Assembly (NCBI GenBank): GCA_945878515.1
Contig: CAMCTL010000046.1
Location: 1-21,197 of the forward strand
Direction: 5' to 3'
From: Flavobacterium psychrophilum
GTDB taxonomy: Bacteria > Bacteroidota > Bacteroidia > Flavobacteriales > Flavobacteriaceae
DNA length: 21,197 nt
How positions within the stretch are numbered: the stretch's first letter is position 1; every line of letters begins with the position of its first letter. Shown here piece by piece: positions 6,780 to 12,996 of this stretch. Position numbers and translations under genes: made by a program. The notes under the pieces were generated by a model. The model searched no databases and was not told the origin of the DNA. It saw only the letters and a list, made by a program, of their open reading frames with translations.

Positions 6780-8297
6780 ATGAGCAAAAAAGTAATCCTT
6801 ATGATTTTAGACGGTTGGGGAAATTCGCCCGACCCAAAAGTTTCAGCAATTGACAATGCGAACATCCCTTTTATCAAGAGTTTATATTCCAAATATCCAG
6901 TAGCACAACTTAGAACCGATGGTTTAAACGTTGGTTTGCCTGAAGGACAAATGGGAAATTCTGAAGTTGGACACATGAACCTTGGTGCTGGTAGAATTGT
7001 CTATCAAGATTTGGCAAAGATTAATTTGGCTGTTGCCAATAATACAATGGCACAAGAACAAGTATTGGTTGATGCTTTTCAATATGCGAAAGATAAGAAT
7101 GTAAATCTTCATTTTCTTGGATTGGTTTCTGACGGTGGCGTACATTCGCATACCTCGCATTTACGCGGTTTGATTGATGCTACTCAGGCTTTTGGATTAC
7201 AAAAAGTTTTCGTTCATGCTTTTACAGATGGCCGTGATGTTGATCCAAAATCTGGGGTGACTTACATTCAAAATTTAGAAAAATATATTGAAAATACTTC
7301 CGCAAAAATTGCTTCAGTGGTGGGAAGATATTATGCAATGGATCGTGATAAGCGTTGGGAAAGAGTGAAAATTGCCTACGATTTATTGGTAAACGGAACC
7401 GGAACACATTCTAAGGACTCTGTAAAAAGCATTAAAGAAAGTTATGAAAATAATGTAACCGATGAATTTGTCAATCCTATAATTATGGTTGATGACAATG
7501 ATGAACCATTGGCAACGATTAAAGAAAATGATGTGGTTGTTTTCTTCAATTTCAGAACAGATAGAGGTCGTGAGTTAACCGAAACCCTTTCGCAAAAAGA
7601 TTTCCACGAACAAAATATGCACAAGCTCAATTTATATTATGTTACCTTGACCAATTATGACGAAACTTACAAGAACGTAAAAGTGGTGTATAATAAGGAC
7701 AACGTTACAGAGACTCTTGGCGAAGTTTTAGAAAAAGCGAACAAAACACAAATCAGAATAGCCGAAACCGAGAAATATCCTCACGTAACTTTCTTCTTTT
7801 CTGGTGGTCGAGAATTGCCATTTATTGGCGAAAGCCGCATCTTGAAAAATTCGCCAAAAGTAGCCACTTATGATTTGCAACCCGAAATGAGTGCTTTTGA
7901 ATTGGCCGATGCTTTAGTTCCAGAATTGAATAAGGGCGAAGTAGATTTTGTTTGTTTGAATTTTGCCAATGGCGATATGGTTGGACATACAGGTGTTATG
8001 AGTGCCGCAATTCAAGCCTGTGAAGCTGTAGATAAATGTGTCGAGAAAGTGATTACGGCGGCTTTGGCCAATGATTATACCACCTTAATTATTGCCGATC
8101 ACGGAAACTGCGAAACGATGATCAACCCAGACGGAAGTCCAAACACAGCACACACCACAAATCCAGTCCCAATTATTTTGGTGGACAAAGAATTGAAATC
8201 AATAAAAGATGGCGTTTTGGGAGATATTGCCCCAACTATATTGGATTTAATGGATCTTGAAAAACCTGCGGTAATGACTAGACATTCTTTATTGTAA
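6780..8297 (+). CDS. gpmI: 2,3-bisphosphoglycerate-independent phosphoglycerate mutase
   Basis: A 505-residue cytoplasmic enzyme interconverting 3- and 2-phosphoglycerate in glycolysis and gluconeogenesis, of the Mn-dependent alkaline-phosphatase superfamily. The N terminus MSKKVILMILDGWG supplies metal ligand Asp11. GNSEVGHMNLGAGRIVYQDL carries the phosphorylated nucleophile Ser61. Further family segments are HAFTDGRDVDPKSG, VVGRYYAMDRDKRWER, FFNFRTDRGREL and the C-terminal metal motif IIADHGNCETM with NTAHTTNPVP. Length and motifs are fully standard. It has a promoter 17 bases before the ATG and a hairpin terminator 23 bases after the stop, so it appears monocistronic. Confidence 0.97.
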   Translation: MSKKVILMILDGWGNSPDPKVSAIDNANIPFIKSLYSKYPVAQLRTDGLNVGLPEGQMGNSEVGHMNLGAGRIVYQDLAKINLAVANNTMAQEQVLVDAFQYAKDKNVNLHFLGLVSDGGVHSHTSHLRGLIDATQAFGLQKVFVHAFTDGRDVDPKSGVTYIQNLEKYIENTSAKIASVVGRYYAMDRDKRWERVKIAYDLLVNGTGTHSKDSVKSIKESYENNVTDEFVNPIIMVDDNDEPLATIKENDVVVFFNFRTDRGRELTETLSQKDFHEQNMHKLNLYYVTLTNYDETYKNVKVVYNKDNVTETLGEVLEKANKTQIRIAETEKYPHVTFFFSGGRELPFIGESRILKNSPKVATYDLQPEMSAFELADALVPELNKGEVDFVCLNFANGDMVGHTGVMSAAIQACEAVDKCVEKVITAALANDYTTLIIADHGNCETMINPDGSPNTAHTTNPVPIILVDKELKSIKDGVLGDIAPTILDLMDLEKPAVMTRHSLL

Positions 8298-8320
8298 ACC
8301 TACCAAAACTTTTTTTATAA

Positions 8321-8348
8321 AGCTTCTCTATTTAGAGAGGCTTTTTTT
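8321..8348 (+). terminator. Rho-independent terminator after gpmI
   Basis: AGCTTCTCT (8321-8329) pairs with AGAGAGGCT (8334-8342) over a four-base loop, with one T-G pair, and runs into a tract of seven T residues. Confidence 0.85.
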
Positions 8349-8375
8349 ATAAATAAAAGTTAAAGTTTCATGTTC

Positions 8376-8407
8376 AATAGTAATGCTATTATTTTTGCAT
8401 ATATTTG
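8376..8407 (+). promoter_or_regulatory. Promoter and palindromic operator of the lipoprotein gene
   Basis: AATAGTAATGCTATT (8376-8390) is a near-palindrome whose last base begins TATTTTTG (8390-8397), an exact TAnnTTTG match. A second octamer, TATATTTG, follows at 8400-8407. The palindrome and first -7 element are arranged exactly as at 10894-10915 before the leucine-rich-repeat gene, with 19 of 22 positions identical. Confidence 0.55.
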
Positions 8408-8465
8408 TATCATCATACAGACTAGCTGAACACTGTAAAAGAAGTAGGCAATTAAAAAAAGTATT

Positions 8466-9128
8466 ATGAATGCAAAAAAATTAGTTTTGGGTTTAGTTAT
8501 AACATCAACTTTATTGGGCTCGTGTAATCAAGCATCTCAAAAAATTAAAGAAGAGACGGACAAGATTATTTCGCCAACCAGCACAGATGTACAAAAAGTA
8601 ATTGATGATTTGGGATTGGTTTATGTTGAAGAAGGAGCCCAAACCGTTATTACCTACGAAGAAGTAAATGCTGCACAACAAGCTTGGTGCGATGCATTGG
8701 TTAAAATAGGTAAGCTAGAGGAAGAAGGTAAAGATTACAGAGCATTTGCAGAACAATTTCTTTCTGACGCCTATAACTATGACAGCGGCAAAGTTTTTTT
8801 TAAGCCCACTTTGGCACATGGAGATCAAACTTTTCGAAACGACAAAAAGGGAGCATTAGCTTATTTCATCGGTGGCGATTTGGAGTATCCAGACGACAAA
8901 GGTTTTGCATTGAATCCGTGGGTAAAAGCGCGTTATGACAATGCTGGCAAGAATAATGAAGGCATTCAAATATATGGTTCAATAGCCATAACTATGGGTA
9001 ATGTTTGGGTTACAGACAAAAAGGGAAAAGAAGTAATGGTTGATAAAACTTGGGTTTTCAAAAAAGGGAAAGACGGAAAACTTCGTATAATTGTTCATAA
9101 ATCTTCATTGCCTTATTCTCCAAAATAA
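8466..9128 (+). CDS. Lipoprotein with an NTF2/SnoaL-like C-terminal domain, function unknown
   Basis: A 220-residue protein with a lipoprotein signal peptide (MNAKKLVLGLVITSTLLGSC, Cys20), so probably membrane anchored and exposed to the periplasm or cell surface. The C-terminal half, from about FAEQFLSDAYNYDSGKV to KTWVFKKGKDGKLRIIVHKS, has the look of NTF2/SnoaL-like proteins, in which the final strands read WVFKK...GKLRI..H.SS.P. Relatives are sometimes annotated as phosphoribosyl-AMP cyclohydrolase, but I see none of the HisI motifs and consider that label wrong. The gene stands alone between two terminators. Its promoter shares a palindrome with the secretion cluster at 10946, so it may belong to the same regulon. 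Confidence 0.7.
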   Translation: MNAKKLVLGLVITSTLLGSCNQASQKIKEETDKIISPTSTDVQKVIDDLGLVYVEEGAQTVITYEEVNAAQQAWCDALVKIGKLEEEGKDYRAFAEQFLSDAYNYDSGKVFFKPTLAHGDQTFRNDKKGALAYFIGGDLEYPDDKGFALNPWVKARYDNAGKNNEGIQIYGSIAITMGNVWVTDKKGKEVMVDKTWVFKKGKDGKLRIIVHKSSLPYSPK

Positions 9129-9136
9129 AAAGTTTT

Positions 9137-9168
9137 AGGGCTGATTTAACAAAATCAGCCCTATTTTT
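9137..9168 (+). terminator. Strong rho-independent terminator after the lipoprotein gene
   Basis: AGGGCTGATTT (9137-9147) pairs perfectly over 11 bases with AAATCAGCCCT (9152-9162) around an AACA loop, followed by ATTTTT. The T tract also reads TATTTTTG (9162-9169), a TAnnTTTG match that could serve as the -7 element of the following DUF2490-Fic operon. Confidence 0.92.
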
Positions 9169-9192
9169 GTGCAAAAAAATAAAAAATAAGAC

Positions 9193-9256
9193 GAAACGCC
9201 CACTACAATCGTAATTGACACAAAGAGAAATGATTACAGGCGTTCCATCTTCCATT
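9193..9256 (+). repeat. 64-bp repeat, copy A, upstream of the first DUF2490 gene
   Basis: The unit starts GAAACGCCCA and ends GGCGTTCCATCTTCCATT, and matches copy B (16022-16085) at about 57 of 64 positions. AACGCC and GGCGTT near its ends can pair, with an inner CAAT/ATTG hairpin. It ends about 20 bases before the ATG at 9276 and is followed by an A-rich tail ending CAG, as in the other copies. In this copy the initiator position is ACG and codon 8 is TAA, so the micro-ORF of the other copies is not open here. Confidence 0.9.
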
Positions 9257-9275
9257 TAAAAAATAGTACAACCAG

Positions 9276-10058
9276 ATGAAATATCAATTACTAATTGCCG
9301 GATTTATATTTGTTTGTTGTTCAAACATTGAGGCTCAAAATACTCGTTTAAACGATCATAATGAAATAGGTTGGTTCAATTATTTTGGAACTTTTAAAAT
9401 TGCAGAAAAATATAGCATTCACACTGAATATCAGTGGCGAAGAACAAATTTTATTTCTGATAAACAACAAGATTTATTGCGAGTTGGCGTAAATTATCAA
9501 GCTAATCCTAAATTGCAGTTAAGATTGGGTTATGCTGGAATAGAGACGCATCCTTATGGTGAATATGCTATTAATGCTCAAGGCAAAGATTTCACGGAAC
9601 ATCGACTTTTTCAGATGGTAACGTTGAATGACAAAATTTCAAAATTTGAATTATCACATCGGTTTATGCTAGAGCAACGATTTGTGGGAAGGTACACGCT
9701 ACCCGAATTGACTGTTGAAGATGATTATATTTTCTTGAATCGCCTCCGATATATGTTTAGAGTTCAAATGCCGTTAAAAGGAACCGAAATAAAAAATAAA
9801 ACGCCATACATAGCTGCTTATGACGAAATATTTATTGGTTTTGGCAAAAATGTTAACGAAAATATATTTGATCAAAACAGAATAGGATTGTTATTAGGGT
9901 ATCGCTTTGACAATAATTTTAGAATTGAAGCGGGCTATTTGAATCAAACTTTGCAATTAGGACGAGAAATCAATCAAAGAAATGTCTTTCAGAGCAACAA
10001 TGGATTTATAATAAACAGTTTTCTAAATCTAGATTTTACAAAAAAAATGCCTAAATAA
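9276..10058 (+). CDS. DUF2490 family outer-membrane protein (first copy)
   Basis: A 260-residue protein with a Sec signal peptide (MKYQLLIAGFIFVCCSNIEAQ) and the layout of DUF2490 proteins, which are predicted outer-membrane beta-barrels of unknown function. Alternating aromatic/hydrophobic strands are visible, for example YSIHTEYQWRRTNF, LQLRLGYAGIETHPYGE, FRIEAGYLNQTLQLGR and a final FIINSFLNLDF ending in a barrel-like aromatic residue. Family-like HRLFQMV and HRFMLEQRF stretches are present. The ATG lies 20 bases after a 64-bp repeat, and the Fic gene begins seven bases downstream of its stop, so the two form an operon. A paralogue sits at 11593. What it transports or binds cannot be told from sequence. 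Confidence 0.8.
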   Translation: MKYQLLIAGFIFVCCSNIEAQNTRLNDHNEIGWFNYFGTFKIAEKYSIHTEYQWRRTNFISDKQQDLLRVGVNYQANPKLQLRLGYAGIETHPYGEYAINAQGKDFTEHRLFQMVTLNDKISKFELSHRFMLEQRFVGRYTLPELTVEDDYIFLNRLRYMFRVQMPLKGTEIKNKTPYIAAYDEIFIGFGKNVNENIFDQNRIGLLLGYRFDNNFRIEAGYLNQTLQLGREINQRNVFQSNNGFIINSFLNLDFTKKMPK

Positions 10059-10065
10059 AATTGAT

Positions 10066-10881
10066 ATGACTCTTTTTTCCCCAAGTATAATTGCAGTAAA
10101 CACTAGTAAAATCAATCAAATTGAAGATTTATCAAAAGCTATTTATCGTTTGATTATTTATAGTAGAGATCATTTTGATGACGATTTGCTTGATATTTAT
10201 TTGGACGGGTTTTCAAATTTAAAGGATTTGCTTTCAATCAAAAATGCTCAAATGGAAGCACAAAACGAAGAAGAAGCTACTGAGTATCTAAAAAATTTAA
10301 AGCAATCATTAGAATTTGTAATTGACGAGATTTTACAAAATAATGATTTTGAAAAAGAAATACAATTATTTCAACTTTTGCGATTGATTTCGCCAGAAAC
10401 CAATAGAATTCATCCCAATAAATACCGTCAAACGACCGTTCAAATTGGAAGCCACATTTGTCCAGAACCAGATGTAATTTCAGGTTTAGTATCTCAATTA
10501 TTCTACAATTGTAGCCAAATCAATACGCCTGTAATCAAGGCCATTTACTTGCATCACGAGCTAATCAGAATTCATCCTTTTGTTGACGGAAATGGAAGAG
10601 TGACTCGAATTGCAAAAAACTGGATATTGATGTACAATATGTACCCCCCAATTTTCATCAATGATGCCCTCGAAAAAAAAGAATACATTGATACTTTGAG
10701 CAAAAGTTTTAGCGAACTAAACAAAAACAGCACCTTTTGGAATGAATTTACTCATTTATTTTTTGAACAAGAACTGGATAGATTAATAAAGAATTTAATT
10801 TTTCTGTATGACAGCATTAATGCGATAGGGAAAGTAAGAAAAAATAATCAAATTCGCACAAATATATTAAATAATAGTTAA
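10066..10881 (+). CDS. Fic family protein (probable AMP/nucleotidyl transferase)
   Basis: A 271-residue Fic-fold protein. The active motif HPFVDGNGRVTR begins at His170 and matches the catalytic HxFx(D/E)GNGRxxR consensus, so transfer of AMP or another nucleotide moiety from a nucleotide donor to a target hydroxyl is expected. The preceding helix AIYLHHELIRI and following KNWILMYNMYPPIF fit the fold. The N-terminal 90 residues are acidic and helical (ATEYLKNLKQSLEFV). I do not see the (S/T)xxxE(G/N) inhibitory motif, so control may differ from classic Fic classes. It follows the DUF2490 gene by seven bases and is probably translated from the same mRNA. No antitoxin-like small gene lies beside it, and the target is unknown. 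Confidence 0.85.
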   Translation: MTLFSPSIIAVNTSKINQIEDLSKAIYRLIIYSRDHFDDDLLDIYLDGFSNLKDLLSIKNAQMEAQNEEEATEYLKNLKQSLEFVIDEILQNNDFEKEIQLFQLLRLISPETNRIHPNKYRQTTVQIGSHICPEPDVISGLVSQLFYNCSQINTPVIKAIYLHHELIRIHPFVDGNGRVTRIAKNWILMYNMYPPIFINDALEKKEYIDTLSKSFSELNKNSTFWNEFTHLFFEQELDRLIKNLIFLYDSINAIGKVRKNNQIRTNILNNS

Positions 10882-10892
10882 TTTATCGTCAC

Positions 10893-10927
10893 TAATAGTA
10901 TTACTATTATATTTGAGATTAGTTTTG
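10893..10927 (+). promoter_or_regulatory. Promoter and 17-bp palindromic operator of the secretion cluster
   Basis: TAATAGTA and TACTATTA form a perfect palindrome around a central T (10893-10909). It overlaps TATATTTG (10908-10915), an exact TAnnTTTG match, and a second match, TAGTTTTG, lies at 10920-10927. A repressor bound to the palindrome would occlude the first -7 element. The same arrangement precedes the lipoprotein gene at 8466. The size suits a TetR-type operator, and a TetR gene is third in this cluster. Binding by it is inferred. Confidence 0.6.
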
Positions 10928-10945
10928 TACAAATAAAAAAATAAG

Positions 10946-11578
10946 ATGAAAAAGAATTTAATTTTGATCCTGTCACTTCTTGCTTCATTGCATTTTTTTG
11001 GACAAGAAAATTTGTTTGTAAAGAAAGAATACAACAACCTTGAAGAAGCTTTAAAAAATCCAGAAATGGTTTACAAACTTGATTTAAGCAATCAAAAGCT
11101 TAAGTTAGAAGGTATAGATTGGTCGAAGTTTGTAAATATGGAAAACCTTACTCTTAAAAACGATCATCTAAAAGAGATACCATTTGGTATTTCATCATTA
11201 AAATCATTAAAAAGCATCGACTTAAGTGGAAATGACTTTAATGTTTTGCCTATTGAGTTTTCTAAATTAACTAATCTTGAAGAGGTATTCCTAAACGATG
11301 AAAAAAACATTAATTTACCTAAAACATTAAGCGTTTTGGCTAAATTGCCCAATTTGAAGAGTTTGCATTTAGAAAACGACAGGTTAAAAGAACTACCCAA
11401 GGAAATATTACAATTTAAAAGTTTAGAAAGTCTTTACCTTAACCAAAACATATTTAAAACAATTCCCAGATTAGAAACACTACATCATCTTAAATTTTTA
11501 GATTTGAAAGGAAATAAAATAAATACAGGAACAGAAGATTTGAAGAATTTAAACTTTGGATTTCAAATAAATTTTTAA
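10946..11578 (+). CDS. Secreted leucine-rich-repeat protein
   Basis: A 210-residue protein with a signal peptide (MKKNLILILSLLASLHFFGQ) followed by tandem leucine-rich repeats covering about residues 40-205. Repeat cores include LDLSNQKLKLEGI, LTLKNDHLKEIPFGI, IDLSGNDFNVLPIEF, LHLENDRLKELPKEI, LYLNQNIFKTIP and LDLKGNKINTGT, spaced by roughly 23 residues. These build a curved solenoid used for protein binding. No catalytic domain or C-terminal sorting domain is visible, so it is likely a periplasmic or secreted binding protein. It is first in a cluster with a DUF2490 protein, a TetR regulator and a tripartite export system, with only 14 bases to the next gene. A link to the exporter is inferred from position only. 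Confidence 0.8.
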   Translation: MKKNLILILSLLASLHFFGQENLFVKKEYNNLEEALKNPEMVYKLDLSNQKLKLEGIDWSKFVNMENLTLKNDHLKEIPFGISSLKSLKSIDLSGNDFNVLPIEFSKLTNLEEVFLNDEKNINLPKTLSVLAKLPNLKSLHLENDRLKELPKEILQFKSLESLYLNQNIFKTIPRLETLHHLKFLDLKGNKINTGTEDLKNLNFGFQINF

Positions 11579-11592
11579 TCTATTCCGGTGAA

Positions 11593-12300
11593 ATGAAGAG
11601 ATTGTTTTTATTTTTTGTTTTTTGTTCATTGCAGGTATTGGCTCAGAATGATATTGGAAGTTGGAACGTAATCAATATTAATTTTAAAGTTAATGAAAAA
11701 TGGAGTGTTTTTAGCGAAGCCCAATTGAGAAGTTTGTCGTTTTATGACCAATTTCATTACTATGAATACAAAACTGGTTTTACCTATAAAATAACTCCGA
11801 ATTTCTCAGCAACAACAGGAATTGGTTCTTATAATACATTTAGCGAAGGAGGTAATTTTGAACTACCGATGCAAAACCAAGAAATCAGAACTTGGGCGCA
11901 AATTAATATGAAAAACCCTTTAGATTTTCTAACTTTCGAACATAGATACAGAGCCGAACAGCGATTTACTTCAAACGGTTACCGAAATCGTTTCAGATAC
12001 AGATTAGCTGCAACAGTTCCTTTAAATTCAAAAAAAATACAACCAAAAACGTTCTATGCATTAATTTGGAATGAGATTTTCTTTACAGATAAAGAGCCAT
12101 TTTTTGAAAGAAACCGATTTTTTATAGGAGGAGGTCATGAGTTTTCAAAAAACATGGCGTTTCAACTAGGCTACATTCATCAATTCGATTATAAAATAAA
12201 TGATGAAACGGGACGTGATTTTTTGAATCTTTCCCTTTTGTATAATTTTGATTTAGCAAAAACGAAACAAAATGGCTTTATTCCTACGACAGCAGATTAA
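11593..12300 (+). CDS. DUF2490 family outer-membrane protein (second copy)
   Basis: A 235-residue protein with a signal peptide (MKRLFLFFVFCSLQVLAQ) and a beta-barrel pattern typical of DUF2490. Strand-like segments include WSVFSEAQLRSLSFYDQF, YEYKTGFTYKITPNFSATTG, LTFEHRYRAEQRF and MAFQLGYIHQFDYK, and the family-like FFIGGGHEF occurs near residue 180. It shares the RAEQRF/MLEQRF type motif and general layout with the protein at 9276, so the two are paralogues. It lies 14 bases after the leucine-rich-repeat gene and 19 bases before the TetR gene. Function is unknown. The outer-membrane location is predicted from signal and barrel features. Confidence 0.78.
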   Translation: MKRLFLFFVFCSLQVLAQNDIGSWNVININFKVNEKWSVFSEAQLRSLSFYDQFHYYEYKTGFTYKITPNFSATTGIGSYNTFSEGGNFELPMQNQEIRTWAQINMKNPLDFLTFEHRYRAEQRFTSNGYRNRFRYRLAATVPLNSKKIQPKTFYALIWNEIFFTDKEPFFERNRFFIGGGHEFSKNMAFQLGYIHQFDYKINDETGRDFLNLSLLYNFDLAKTKQNGFIPTTAD

Positions 12301-12319
12301 TAACAATTCTATTTAAAAA

Positions 12320-12994
12320 ATGCAAGATATCCTTTCCAATATAGTTATTTCGGTAAACGCAAAATTGTATGTAAAAAACCCTGAAACTTCCGAATTAGGT
12401 AAGAAAATTATTGAAAACAGCATTATTCTAATCCATGAAATAGGGTTTGAAAATTTTACATTCAAAAAATTAGGAGAACGAATCAACTCAAACGAGAGTT
12501 CTATATATCGGTATTTTGAAAACAAGCACAAATTATTGGTCTATTTATCATCGTATTATTGGAGTTGGATGGAGTACAGATTGGTCTTTGCAACCAATAA
12601 TATTCAAGACCCATTCGAGAAACTGAAAAAAGCTATCACCATAGTTACTGAAAAAATCGAGGACGATTTTGATACTGAATTTATTGATGAAGCAGTTTTA
12701 AATACCATAATTATTCAAGAGTTCACAAAATCTCTTCATACAAAAGAGGTTGATGAAGAAAATAAACAGGGCTATTTTTTGATTTATAAGAGGCTGATAA
12801 ATAGAATTATACAAATGGTAAGTGATGTAGATCCTGATTATCCTTATGCTAAAAGTTTAGTCTCATCGATTGTTGAAGGTTCTTTGCACCAGCATTTTTT
12901 AATGAATCATCTCACTACAATAACCAATTGTAATGAACATAATAAGCCTACAGATTTCTACATTGACTTAATTTCAACTTTATTAAAAAAATAA
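12320..12994 (+). CDS. TetR/AcrR family transcriptional regulator
   Basis: A 224-residue regulator. After a 26-residue N-terminal extension, residues about 28-75 form the TetR helix-turn-helix (GKKIIENSIILIHEIGFE, then FTFKKLGERINSNESSIYRY and FENKHKLLVYL). The rest is an all-helical ligand and dimerisation domain with no recognisable ligand motif. The gene lies inside the cluster, with only two bases between its stop and the exporter ATG, so its level should track exporter expression. It is the natural candidate to bind the palindromes at 10893-10909 and 8376-8390. A weaker match, AATAACAATTCTATT, lies at 12299-12313 just before its own ATG. Confidence 0.88.
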   Translation: MQDILSNIVISVNAKLYVKNPETSELGKKIIENSIILIHEIGFENFTFKKLGERINSNESSIYRYFENKHKLLVYLSSYYWSWMEYRLVFATNNIQDPFEKLKKAITIVTEKIEDDFDTEFIDEAVLNTIIIQEFTKSLHTKEVDEENKQGYFLIYKRLINRIIQMVSDVDPDYPYAKSLVSSIVEGSLHQHFLMNHLTTITNCNEHNKPTDFYIDLISTLLKK

Positions 12995-12996
12995 TT

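Noticed and set aside
8466..9128. Phosphoribosyl-AMP cyclohydrolase (HisI) label for the lipoprotein
   Set aside because: It has a lipoprotein signal and an NTF2-like tail and none of the HisI metal-binding motifs.
9058..9255. Minus-strand reading frame starting MEDGTP over repeat copy A; the same start is open on the minus strand of copies B and C
   Set aside because: The continuation after the repeat differs in each copy and reads antisense through real genes, and differences between B and C are mostly non-synonymous in this frame. It is probably a by-product of the repeat.
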